DNA of 64,000 nt from assembly GCA_026192395.1 (NCBI GenBank), contig WACF01000001.1:1796309-1860308 (forward strand), read 5' to 3'. The position numbers and the translations under genes are program-made. The notes under the pieces were generated by a model. The model searched no databases and was not told the origin of the DNA. It was given only the letters and a program-made list of their open reading frames with translations. How positions within the stretch are numbered: the first letter of the stretch is position 1; each line of letters opens with the position of its first letter. This stretch comes from Proteobacteria bacterium 005FR1 (GTDB lineage Bacteria > Pseudomonadota > Gammaproteobacteria > Pseudomonadales > Cellvibrionaceae). Positions 56,638-64,000 of this stretch are shown one piece after another.

Positions 56638-57069
56638 ATGATCGACGTAAAACCCATCGTGCCCGGCAAACTGGCGGTGGCTCCGCAGCCCAGGCCCGAG
56701 CATTTGCCTATCCTCGCCGACCAGGGATATAAGACCCTGATCAGCAACCGTCCTGACAGGGAAGCTCCGGATCAGCCCCACTCCAGCGAAATGGAGTCGG
56801 CCGCGGAACGCCAGGGTATGAAATACGTTTACATCCCGGTGGATGTGGACTCGATCACCAGGAAAGATGTGGAAGCGTTTCGGCAGTGCCTGGACAGCAG
56901 TCCTGCACCCGCGCTCGCCCACTGCGGCAGCGGCAAGCGCTCCTTTCTGCTCTGGGCGGCAGGACAGGTGCTCTATGAAGGGAAGTCGGTGGACGAGATG
57001 CAAGAACTCGCGAGGGACAGAGGCGTGGATGCAGGTCCCTTGAAAGGTTTAGTGGAGCGTCTCAAGTGA
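56638..57069 (+). CDS. DSP-like phosphatase, Blh N-terminal (TIGR01244) family
   Basis: The 143-residue protein matches the small phosphatase domain found at the N-terminus of beta-lactamase-hydrolase-like proteins: VAPQPRPEHLPILADQGYKTLISNRPD, ESAAERQGMKYVYIPVD and the phosphatase P-loop HCGSGKRS near residue 97 (HCxxGxR, with Cys as nucleophile). The metallo-beta-lactamase (ETHE1-like) half is absent, so it is a stand-alone phosphatase. Some such proteins act in sulfide metabolism, but its substrate is unknown. AATGGAGG precedes the ATG. It is divergent from the hybrid kinase. Confidence 0.82.
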   Translation: MIDVKPIVPGKLAVAPQPRPEHLPILADQGYKTLISNRPDREAPDQPHSSEMESAAERQGMKYVYIPVDVDSITRKDVEAFRQCLDSSPAPALAHCGSGKRSFLLWAAGQVLYEGKSVDEMQELARDRGVDAGPLKGLVERLK

Positions 57070-57146
57070 ACTGCAGCTGATCTGCACTAAGTTATGCTAG
57101 CCAATGCAAGCGAGGGCACCGCTCGCCGGGTCGCGCGTGAATCACG

Positions 57147-57163
57147 CTTAACCCTCGCTTAAT
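57147..57163 (+). promoter_or_regulatory. Candidate response-regulator site upstream of the RND operon
   Basis: CTTAACCCTCGCTTAAT contains two CTTAA half-sites with an 11-bp period, the layout of OmpR/PmrA-type sites. It lies 57 bases before the adaptor gene. A very similar 17-mer (14 of 17 bases) lies at 63712-63728 beside the response regulator gene. Confidence 0.55.
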
Positions 57164-57219
57164 AAAGCTCTGGTTGACTTGGCCGACGAATCAGCTTCCC
57201 AAGCCACTGGAGCTCTCAC

Positions 57220-58380
57220 ATGCCGCTGAAACCATTCTACCCGAAGCTCGCATCGGGCTGCCCGCTCCTGCCAGTTACCCGCCGTCCGCTTTGCATCTTA
57301 CTGGCGATCAGCGCAGTCCTCATCGGCGGCTGCGGTGTCGAACCAGAGAAGCCACAACAGCCGCGCCCACCCGGCAGAGTTAGCACGGTAACCGTCCGGC
57401 CCGAATTGGCAATACAGTACGGCGAGTATGCGGCCCGCGTGAGGAGCACCGGCAGAGTTGATGTTCGCGCACAAGTCGAAGGGGTCCTCAAACAGCGCCT
57501 CTACGTTGAAGGGCAATTTGTCAGCAAAGGGCAGCCATTATTCCAGATCGACCGTGAAGCCTACGCTTTCGCCCTGAGGCGAGAGGAATCCGAGCTTGCG
57601 GAAGCACAAGCGAGTTTGCTGCAGGCGCAGCGGGACTGGGACCGCGCACAGGACCTGTTTGCCCGCAAGGTGACCAGTGAGCACGACAAGGACAAGGCCG
57701 AGACTGCCAGACAAGTTGCGCAGGCACGATTGAGCCGCGCGCTTGCCGCCGTCGACGATGCGAAGCGTCTGCTCCGGTATAGCAGCGTCGAGGCGCCGGT
57801 CGACGGAATCACAAGTCTCGAGGCGGTCGCCGAAGGTAACCTGATCAAGGCTGGCATGCTGCTGGCCACGGTTACCCCACTCGATCCCATCGAAGTTCAC
57901 TTCAGCCTGCCGGCTGCCGATTTCCGTTCGCGCAAAAGCAATGTCGGCCCAGATACAAGCGTGACGTTGCGCCTGGAAAATGGACGTCTTTTCCAGCATG
58001 CAGGCGAGCTGAATTTCACCTCCAGTGTGGTCGACCCCCGCACCGACAGCGTTCAGCTGCGTGCTGTTTTCCCGAACCCCAATAATGATTTGCTGCCGGG
58101 GCAGTTCGCGCGCGTGCAAGTGCCCGTTCGAGAGTTCAAAAACGTCTTTTTGATCGATCCGCGGGCAGTAAGTGAAGGGCCGCATGGAAGTCAGGTCTTC
58201 ACCGTCGATGCTGAGAGTGCGGCGAAAGTCAGACCGGTTGAACTGGGTCCGGTGCTGGATGGCAGACAGGTTGTGATATCCGGGCTACGCATGGGGGACC
58301 AGCTGGTGATAAACGGCCACGTCGCTTTGCGACCGGGCCAGCCGCTGGCCGTGGCGAAGATCAGTGAGGAGCAACGATGA
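57220..58380 (+). CDS. RND efflux pump periplasmic adaptor (membrane fusion) lipoprotein
   Basis: The 386-residue protein is an AcrA/MexA-type adaptor. A lipoprotein signal ends in the lipobox LIGGC near residue 38. It then has a beta-barrel/lipoyl half (VRSTGRVDVRAQVEGVLKQR, YVEGQFVSKGQPLFQID), an alpha hairpin (about 115-180, with EAQASLLQAQRDWDRAQDL), the returning lipoyl strand VEAPVDGITS and the membrane-proximal domain. It lies 4 bp overlapped with the permease gene, so the two are one operon; no outer-membrane channel gene is present here. Confidence 0.95.
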   Translation: MPLKPFYPKLASGCPLLPVTRRPLCILLAISAVLIGGCGVEPEKPQQPRPPGRVSTVTVRPELAIQYGEYAARVRSTGRVDVRAQVEGVLKQRLYVEGQFVSKGQPLFQIDREAYAFALRREESELAEAQASLLQAQRDWDRAQDLFARKVTSEHDKDKAETARQVAQARLSRALAAVDDAKRLLRYSSVEAPVDGITSLEAVAEGNLIKAGMLLATVTPLDPIEVHFSLPAADFRSRKSNVGPDTSVTLRLENGRLFQHAGELNFTSSVVDPRTDSVQLRAVFPNPNNDLLPGQFARVQVPVREFKNVFLIDPRAVSEGPHGSQVFTVDAESAAKVRPVELGPVLDGRQVVISGLRMGDQLVINGHVALRPGQPLAVAKISEEQR

Positions 58381-61300
58381 TGTTGCGCTTCTTCATCGAT
58401 CGGCCCGTATTTGCTTCGGTCATTTCCATTGTCATCATGCTCGCGGGACTCGCCGCGTTGCGTCAACTGCCGCTGGAACAGTATCCGGCCGTGGTGCCGC
58501 CGCAGGTGGTGGTTACCGCATCCTATCCGGGCGCAAGTGCGGAGGTGGTAGCCGAGTCGGTAGCCGCGGCACTGGAAGAAGAAATCAACGGCGTGGAAGA
58601 CATGATCTACATGGATTCCACCAGCACCGATACCGGCACCTTGCAGCTCACCGTCACCTTCGACATCGGCACCGATGCAGACCAGGCGACCATCAACGTG
58701 AACAATCGCGTGCAGGCCGCCGCCCCGCGTCTGCCGCGGATCGTACGCGACATGGGTCTGCGGGTGGAGACGCGCTCCACGGACATTCTGCTGCTCGGCG
58801 TTCTCACTTCCCCGAACAACAGCATGGGCATGGTGGAGATCAGCAACTACGCACTGCTGAACATGCTCGATGAATTGATGCGTGTCGATGGCGTGGGCGA
58901 TGCGAGCCTGTTTGGTCTACAAGACTACGCGATGCGTATATGGCTGGATCCGCTCAGACTCGCCAAGCATAGTCTGACTACTGAAGACATTGCCGCCGCC
59001 TTGAGGGACCAGAACGCGGAGTTTGCCACCGGGCGCCTGGCCGCGCCGCCCGACCGTGATGCGCAGGCTTTCACCTTTACCGTGACCAGCGAAGGTCAGC
59101 TCAACAGACCCGACCAGTTCGAAGCTATCGTGCTACGCAGCGACGAGGACGGTGCAAGCCTGCGGCTCGGCGATGTGGCCCGGGTGGAACTGGGTTCGCA
59201 GGATTACAGTTTTTCCGGCACTTACGATGGCGCTCCCGCAATCCCGTTCCGCGTCTACCTTGAGCCGGGCGCAAATGCACTCGACACGGCCGACCGGGTT
59301 CGCCAGGCAATGTCGGAGATGAAGAAGAGTTTCCCCGCGGGTCTGGAGTACACCATCGCCTACGACACGACGGAATTCGTGCGTATGTCCATCCGGGAAG
59401 TGGTCTCAACGCTTCTGTTGGCTGTAGCACTGGTGGTGCTGGTTACCTGGCTATTCCTGCAGAACTTCCGCGCGACGCTGATTCCTCTTGCCGCCATTCC
59501 GGTGTCACTGATTGGAACGTTCGCGGGAATGCTGATGCTCGATTTTTCCTTGAACATGCTCACCCTGTTTGGGCTGGTGCTGGCCATTGGCATCGTCGTG
59601 GACAACGCAATCATCATCATGGAATCGGTGGAGCGGTTGATGGCCGAGAAAGGTATGAGCGCGAGAGAGGCGGCTATCAAGACCGTCCGGCAGGTGAGCG
59701 GTGCCGTCGTGACATCGACGCTGGTGCTGGTTGCGGTGTTTTCACCAGTGGCTTTTCTGGGCGGCTTGACGGGCGGTCTCTACCGGCAGTTTGCCGTGAC
59801 CATCGCCGTCTCGGTCGTGATCTCCGGTGTCGTAGCGCTGACCCTGACGCCGAGCATGTGTGCTCTGCTGCTCAAGCCACAACACAAAACGACGGCGAAG
59901 CTCTTCATCGCCTTCAATCGATTCTTCGATCGATTGACGCATGCATTTACCGCCACTCTTGAAATAGTGATCCGACATTCGCGTGTATCGCTGAGTATTC
60001 TCATCCTGTTCATCGGTGCTACGTCGTGGCTCGTCGACCGTCTCCCCACGGGGCTGTTACCGGCTGAAGACCAGGGCGTCGTGCGCGTACTGGCACAGTT
60101 GCCACCCGCCTCTTCCCTGCCCCGCACGGAAGCGGTCCGGGATCACATCTCCGATGAGATCACCGCGATGAATGAAGTGGATGGTTATATTTCTTTCGCC
60201 GGTTTTGATCTAATCAACGGGGTGATGCGAACCCACTCGCTCGGCGGCTTCGTCAAGCTATCAGACTGGCGCGAGCGAGCGGACACCGAACAGAGTGCAT
60301 TCGCCGTTGCGGAGCGCGTGCGCCAGCTCGGCGGACACATAATGGAAGCGAATGTGCGTTCCTTTACGCCGCCGCCAATTGCCGGCCTGTCCCTGACCGG
60401 AGGTGTGGAAGCCTACCTCCAGGTACGCGGGGACGCCGATACGCTGTTGCTCGAGAGGATCGCAGCTGCGCTGCGCAAAGCGAGTCAGGATCGTCCGGAG
60501 CTGGCGGCAGTCAATGTGATGTTCGAATCGCGCGTCCCACGCTATCACTCGCAGGTCGCTCGGGACAAAGCCAAGGCGATGGGCGTTCCCGTTTCGCGTG
60601 TCTACAGCACACTGCAAAGTACGCTGGGGGCCATGTACATCAACGACTTTTCCCATCTCGGCCGGTTATGGCGTGTCTATGTCCAGGCCGAAAGCGACTA
60701 CCGTCGTCAGCCGGAAGATCTGCGACATGTATTTGTGAAAAGCGATCAGGGAGAGATGGTGCCCCTCAGCGCGCTGGTGTCGCTGGAACGCCGTCGCGGC
60801 GCTGACCTGTTGACGCGCTTCAACGGCTATCCGGCGGTACGGATCATGGCCAACCCCGCCCCCGGATATACCAGCGGTCAGGCCAAGCGGGCGCTTGAGG
60901 AAGCGGTCGCTCGCCTGCCCGTGGAGGCGGATACACAACTGGGCTGGGTCGGCGAGGCCTACCAGCTCGATCGCGCCTCGACCAGCGGCGCCGGCGCATT
61001 CATGATGGGCTTGCTGATGGTGTTCCTCATCCTCGCCGCTCAGTATGAACGACTCGCGTTGCCACTCGCGGTTGCCACCGCTGTGCCCTTCGCGGTGCTG
61101 GGTGGAGCGCTGGCTGCTTTGCTTAGGGGGTTTCCCAACGACCTGTATTTCCAGGTGGGGCTGCTGGTCCTTATCGGACTCGCGGCCAAGAACGCCATTC
61201 TGATTGTTGAGTTCGCAGCGCAAAACCGCCGCCTGGGGATGGACTCCACTTCGGCGGCAATCCGCGCAGCCGGGCAGCGATTGCGGGCCATTCTGATGAC

Positions 61301-61532
61301 GGCCAGCACCTTTATCATCGGGGCCATTCCTCTGATGGTATCGGCAGGCGCCGGTGCCGCCAGCCGACAGGAAATCGGCACGGTCGTTGTTGGAGGAATG
61401 GTTGCCGCAAGCAGTCTGGCACTCGTTTTCGTTCCATTGTGCTACAAGTTGTTGGAAGACCTCGCCGACTGGTGGGCCGGCAGAGTTGGGAGGGACGGGT
61501 CTCAGGTTGCCGATGCACAGGAGCAACCATGA
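58377..61532 (+). CDS. RND multidrug efflux permease (HAE1 family)
   Basis: The 1051-residue inner-membrane pump is of AcrB/MexF type: MMLRFFIDRPVFASVISIVI as TM1, large periplasmic loops after TM1 and TM7, and 12 helices overall. In TM4 the proton-relay motif reads GIVVDNAIIIMESVERL, so the second acidic residue of the AcrB Asp-Asp pair is Asn, as in some other HAE1 subgroups. TM10-12 contain GLAAKNAILIVEFA, with the relay Lys. It uses the proton gradient to export drugs or other amphiphiles. Substrates are unknown. Convergent with a histidine kinase gene 37 bp away. Confidence 0.96.
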   Translation: MMLRFFIDRPVFASVISIVIMLAGLAALRQLPLEQYPAVVPPQVVVTASYPGASAEVVAESVAAALEEEINGVEDMIYMDSTSTDTGTLQLTVTFDIGTDADQATINVNNRVQAAAPRLPRIVRDMGLRVETRSTDILLLGVLTSPNNSMGMVEISNYALLNMLDELMRVDGVGDASLFGLQDYAMRIWLDPLRLAKHSLTTEDIAAALRDQNAEFATGRLAAPPDRDAQAFTFTVTSEGQLNRPDQFEAIVLRSDEDGASLRLGDVARVELGSQDYSFSGTYDGAPAIPFRVYLEPGANALDTADRVRQAMSEMKKSFPAGLEYTIAYDTTEFVRMSIREVVSTLLLAVALVVLVTWLFLQNFRATLIPLAAIPVSLIGTFAGMLMLDFSLNMLTLFGLVLAIGIVVDNAIIIMESVERLMAEKGMSAREAAIKTVRQVSGAVVTSTLVLVAVFSPVAFLGGLTGGLYRQFAVTIAVSVVISGVVALTLTPSMCALLLKPQHKTTAKLFIAFNRFFDRLTHAFTATLEIVIRHSRVSLSILILFIGATSWLVDRLPTGLLPAEDQGVVRVLAQLPPASSLPRTEAVRDHISDEITAMNEVDGYISFAGFDLINGVMRTHSLGGFVKLSDWRERADTEQSAFAVAERVRQLGGHIMEANVRSFTPPPIAGLSLTGGVEAYLQVRGDADTLLLERIAAALRKASQDRPELAAVNVMFESRVPRYHSQVARDKAKAMGVPVSRVYSTLQSTLGAMYINDFSHLGRLWRVYVQAESDYRRQPEDLRHVFVKSDQGEMVPLSALVSLERRRGADLLTRFNGYPAVRIMANPAPGYTSGQAKRALEEAVARLPVEADTQLGWVGEAYQLDRASTSGAGAFMMGLLMVFLILAAQYERLALPLAVATAVPFAVLGGALAALLRGFPNDLYFQVGLLVLIGLAAKNAILIVEFAAQNRRLGMDSTSAAIRAAGQRLRAILMTASTFIIGAIPLMVSAGAGAASRQEIGTVVVGGMVAASSLALVFVPLCYKLLEDLADWWAGRVGRDGSQVADAQEQP

Positions 61533-61568
61533 CCCGCGGCGTTCCGCAAAGCGGCAATGGAACATCGC

Positions 61569-63002
61569 TCAGCTATCTTGCACGGGGCTATCTTGCACGC
61601 GGCTATCTTGCACGCGGCTATCTTGCACGCGGCTATCTTGCACCGGGCCATCTTGCACGGGTATACGGAAGCGGGCTTCGAACCCGCCCTCCTTCCGGTT
61701 TGCGAGTTCGAGCGAACCGCCAAAGCGGCGAGCGATGGTATCGACAATCGCCAGGCCCAAGCCCGTTCCACCAGGCTGCAGATGCACAAAGCGCCCCGTC
61801 AGCTCTCGCAGATGTTCCGGATCAACGCCAGGTCCCTGGTCCCGCACGATCCAGAGGCAGGAACCGCCTTCAGTGTGAGAACTCAGAAATAGCTCACCGC
61901 CCTCAGGCGAGAAGCGCGCGGCATTGTCCAGCAGATTACGCAATGCGGTCGTTACCAGTGCCGCAGGTGCATTGATTATTTCTGCGCATGCAAGCTGAAA
62001 TTTGAGCTGCAGGTTTTTCTCCGCGGCTTTGGCTCTGATGTCTTCCACTGCAGTCAAGCTCACTTCGTCTCCTGAGCTCAGCTGTGCATTTTCAAATGCA
62101 GAATCCCCTTCCAGGCGAGCGAGCAACAGAAGTTGCTCCAGGGTTGTTTGCAGTCGGTTGACGGCCAGCTCGGCCTGCTCCAGGGAACGTTCGCTTGCTT
62201 CTCCCTTGGTAATCCTCGCCACCTGCAGTTGGGTTTTGATGGCAGTGAGTGGCGTGCGCAGCTCGTGAGCGGCATCGCCGGTGAACCGCCGCTCGCGCTG
62301 CATCGCCCGTTGCACCCGCGACAGCAAGCGATTGATCTCATCGACCAGGGGCATTACCTCGGCGGGAGTGCCACTCAAGGACAGCGGCGATGAATCCTGA
62401 AGGTCTCGATCGGCGACTGACGCGGTGAGCCGTTGCAAAGGCCGGAAGGCACCTTGTATTCCGAAGCCGATGGCCGCCAGCGTGCCGAACAAGGCGATCA
62501 GGAAAGGCAATCCAGCTGCGAGTACCACTGCGGCCATCAGCGAGTCCCGGGTACTTAGCCGGTCCGCCGTGGTAATGCGCAGGTTATCGATAGTCGCGGT
62601 ATAGACACGCCAGCGTTGCCCTTCAACTTCGCGAATCGAATAGCCGGCCGGTGCTGACTCCAGAATCTGACCGGGTGCATCCCGGGACAGCGCCACCACG
62701 TCGCCACGCAAGGTGCTGATCCGGCAGGCAAGGCTTTCCGGGAAATGGGGACTCGCAACCCGAGCTTGATCGCCCGGCAGTTCGCCGTCAGCCGTCGTCG
62801 GCAACTGCTGCCGCGAAACCAATGAAGCGACCATGCGGGCCGAGGCAGCGAGCCGGTCATCAAGGCTCTTCTCCACTTGCCCGCGCACGCCGTACAAGAG
62901 CCATGGAGCGAGCAACAGCCACAGACCAGTCAGCGACAAGCCGATCATCAACAGCAGGCGCGAACGTAGACTGCGACCGAGCAAAACTTTCGAGCGGCTC
63001 AT
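61569..63002 (-). CDS. Sensor histidine kinase, QseC/TctE type, with repeat-encoded C-terminal tail
   Basis: The 477-residue kinase has TM1 (about 13-37), a small periplasmic sensor domain (about 40-155), TM2 (about 160-185), a HAMP-like linker, HisKA with His in DAAHELRTPLTAIKTQ near 246, and HATPase with N-box LRNLLDNAARFS, DQGPGVDPEHL and GGTGLGLAIVDTIARRFGG. After the last fold element (FEARFRIPV) comes a tail of about 30 residues, six copies of VQD(S/G)(R/P), encoded by the 15-bp array. Its start overlaps the response regulator gene by 4 bp. The convergent RND operon is the likely target. Confidence 0.92.
   Translation of the reverse strand: MSRSKVLLGRSLRSRLLLMIGLSLTGLWLLLAPWLLYGVRGQVEKSLDDRLAASARMVASLVSRQQLPTTADGELPGDQARVASPHFPESLACRISTLRGDVVALSRDAPGQILESAPAGYSIREVEGQRWRVYTATIDNLRITTADRLSTRDSLMAAVVLAAGLPFLIALFGTLAAIGFGIQGAFRPLQRLTASVADRDLQDSSPLSLSGTPAEVMPLVDEINRLLSRVQRAMQRERRFTGDAAHELRTPLTAIKTQLQVARITKGEASERSLEQAELAVNRLQTTLEQLLLLARLEGDSAFENAQLSSGDEVSLTAVEDIRAKAAEKNLQLKFQLACAEIINAPAALVTTALRNLLDNAARFSPEGGELFLSSHTEGGSCLWIVRDQGPGVDPEHLRELTGRFVHLQPGGTGLGLAIVDTIARRFGGSLELANRKEGGFEARFRIPVQDGPVQDSRVQDSRVQDSRVQDSPVQDS
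61574..61663. repeat. 15-bp tandem array (six units) at the 3' end of the kinase gene
   Basis: tatcttgcacgcggc and close variants occur six times without gaps from 61574 to 61663 (the first ends ggggc, the fifth and sixth carry one to three changes). Because 15 is a multiple of three, gain or loss of units keeps the kinase frame and only changes the length of its C-terminal tail. Confidence 0.95.
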
Positions 63003-63664
63003 TCCCTCACCTCGCGCAGCCGGTAGCCAATACCGCGAACAGTTTCGATAAGATCTTCGCCGAGTTTTCGCCGAAGGTTGTGCACATGTACTGCCACCGC
63101 ATTGCTTTCCACGCCCTCACTCCAGCCGTAGACATGATCCTGCAACTGTCCCGGGGCGAGGATGCGGCCGGGTTGCTGAAGCAGCGCTTCCAATACGGCC
63201 AGCTCGCGACGCGATAGCGAAACAGCCTTGCCGCGCATGCTCACCTCCGAGCTGACCGGGTCGAAGCGCAAAGGACCGTATTCCACGACATTGCGGCTGC
63301 GCCCCGCCGCGCGCCGGACCAACGAATGCAGCCGCGCCGCCAGCTCGCTGAGATCGAAGGGCTTGGTCAGATAATCGTCCGCCCCCGCGTGCAGCCCTTG
63401 GACCCGATCGGGAACCGCATCCCGCGCAGTCAGTATCAGCACTGGAACATGACGCCCCTGCCTGCGCCAATCGCGAAGCATCTGCAAACCGTCGCGGTCC
63501 GGCAAGCCCAGATCCAGAACAACGACATCGAAGTCGGTCAGCTTCAGCGCAGCCTCCGCCGCTCCGGCGGATTTCACCCAGTCACAGGTTTGGCCCAGAG
63601 CCTCCAGTCCAGTTTTGATGCCGTCTCCAAGCAGGTCGTCATCTTCGATAATCAGTGTGTGCAT
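62999..63664 (-). CDS. OmpR-family response regulator, QseB/TctD type
   Basis: The 221-residue regulator has a receiver domain (acidic pair in LIIEDDDLLGDGI, Asp51 in VVVLDLGLPDRDG, Thr in LILTARD, Lys in LTKPFDLSELAARL) and a C-terminal winged helix (about 125-220: SRRELAVLEALLQQPG, VESNAVAVHVHNLRRKLG, RGIGYRL). It overlaps the kinase start by 4 bp. A candidate binding site lies just upstream (63712-63728) and another at the RND operon (57147-57163), which suggests autoregulation and pump control. Confidence 0.95.
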   Translation of the reverse strand: MHTLIIEDDDLLGDGIKTGLEALGQTCDWVKSAGAAEAALKLTDFDVVVLDLGLPDRDGLQMLRDWRRQGRHVPVLILTARDAVPDRVQGLHAGADDYLTKPFDLSELAARLHSLVRRAAGRSRNVVEYGPLRFDPVSSEVSMRGKAVSLSRRELAVLEALLQQPGRILAPGQLQDHVYGWSEGVESNAVAVHVHNLRRKLGEDLIETVRGIGYRLREVRE

Positions 63665-63711
63665 TGAATCCTCCTGTCGGGCAAAGCGTGCCCTCGGGAA
63701 ATTAAGGCAGC

Positions 63712-63728
63712 GTTAACCTTCACTTAAT
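63712..63728. promoter_or_regulatory. Candidate response-regulator site between the regulator and TlpA-like genes
   Basis: GTTAACCTTCACTTAAT matches the RND-operon site at 57147 in 14 of 17 positions. A third TTAA lies 11 bp to the left at 63702-63705, giving three TTAA half-sites at an 11-bp period. It sits in the 112-bp gap between divergent genes and could serve both. Confidence 0.55.
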
Positions 63729-63776
63729 CTTCTGAGCTCAGCCTTGTGTCCGTCTCATCTACCGGAGATTGGTTCA

Positions 63777-64000
63777 GTGACAGTTCTGGCTGGCCCTTTG
63801 GCGCTCTCACTTGAGCGCCTGCTTTTCTTTGTTGGCTTTGCGGTCGCCCTGTTGGTGGGCTGGCTCGTCGGCCGGCGTCAGCGCGTTGCAGTGGAACCGG
63901 TGTTGACGCGCATGCTGCTGCTCGGTCTGGTCAGCGCTCGCCTGGCTTTCGTTCTGCCCTATCTCGAGAATTATTGGCGCCGACCATTCAGCATCATCGA
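63777..64000 (+). CDS. TlpA-like membrane protein, N-terminal part (runs off the window)
   Basis: The visible 74 codons, starting with GTG 9 bases after GGAGA, encode two hydrophobic segments (ERLLFFVGFAVALLVGWLV and MLLLGLVSARLAFVLPYL). This resembles the N-terminal Lgt-like membrane part of TlpA-type thiol:disulfide proteins of Pseudomonas relatives. The thioredoxin-like domain, if present, lies beyond the window, so the call is provisional. It is divergent from the response regulator gene and shares its control region. Confidence 0.55.
   Translation, partial: MTVLAGPLALSLERLLFFVGFAVALLVGWLVGRRQRVAVEPVLTRMLLLGLVSARLAFVLPYLENYWRRPFSII

Noticed and set aside
60666-61565. 299-codon minus-strand ORF opposite the RND permease
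   Set aside because: Antisense shadow of a certain gene.
61574-61663. CRISPR array
   Set aside because: The 15-bp units are contiguous with no spacers, so this is a simple tandem repeat.

Overview
The window looks like chromosomal DNA of a gammaproteobacterium of the Pseudomonas/marine-relative type. The evidence is the conserved order grpE-dnaK-dnaJ-dapB-carA-carB-greA-yhbY-(rlmE)-ftsH-folP-glmM-tpiA-secG-tRNA-Leu on one side and recN-fur-bamE-rnfH-ratA-smpB on the other, a tmRNA whose tag reads ANDDNYALAA (the tag known from Pseudomonas), and a Fur with the Pseudomonas-like metal region. GC is moderately high, which explains the many long antisense ORFs. A sodium-dependent symporter fits, but does not prove, a marine or saline habitat. 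I cannot name the genus.

Layout. Positions 1-270 hold a 140-bp tandem repeat, each copy starting with the 5' end of a tRNA-Leu. Positions 288-6274 are the secG/tpiA/glmM/folP/ftsH block on the minus strand, with a 186-bp MITE-like element between glmM and folP. rlmE, normally next to ftsH, survives only as a wrecked pseudogene (6629-7014). yhbY is intact. Between yhbY and greA sit four accessory genes: a secreted small protein, two GST-like proteins and a rhodanese-type sulfurtransferase. Positions 10355-21345 form a long minus-strand block (grpE, dnaK, dnaJ, a DUF502 membrane protein, dapB, carA, carB, greA) with sigma-32-like promoters at grpE and dnaK. recN runs divergently under a LexA box. 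fur, bamE, rnfH, ratA, a sodium symporter, smpB, gap, a DegQ/DegP-type protease and an Hsp20 follow.

Positions 31322-37300 are the most disturbed part. The 3' end of ssrA (tmRNA) and its terminator occur three times, and the ends of two genes (a small membrane protein and a DoxX-like protein) are duplicated. Between the duplications lie a serine beta-lactamase-like hydrolase and a CHASE3 histidine kinase/response regulator pair. This looks like the scar of insertion or recombination at ssrA; no integrase is present. A frameshifted cysC (APS kinase) remnant follows.

From 38 kb on the content is metabolic and signalling: alanine dehydrogenase with a divergent Lrp-type regulator; two paralogous PAS hybrid histidine kinases (one with a broken receiver); a PhyH-like dioxygenase; ackA-pta; an amidohydrolase; an acyl-CoA synthetase; a shortened ExoD; the glutathione-dependent formaldehyde pair (class III ADH and S-formylglutathione hydrolase); an AraC regulator; a secreted GDSL esterase; a Nudix hydrolase; a small dual-specificity-like phosphatase; an RND efflux pump (adaptor and permease) with a convergent two-component system; and the start of a TlpA-like membrane protein.

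The most unusual features are: (1) heptanucleotide tandem arrays of two families, in inverted pairs in intergenic gaps and abutting or supplying the stop codons of carA, dnaJ and fur; (2) the triplicated ssrA 3' end; (3) a 15-bp array that adds a (VQDSR)n tail to a histidine kinase; (4) a shared TTAA direct-repeat motif upstream of the RND pump and beside the response regulator gene; (5) loss of rlmE from its conserved position.
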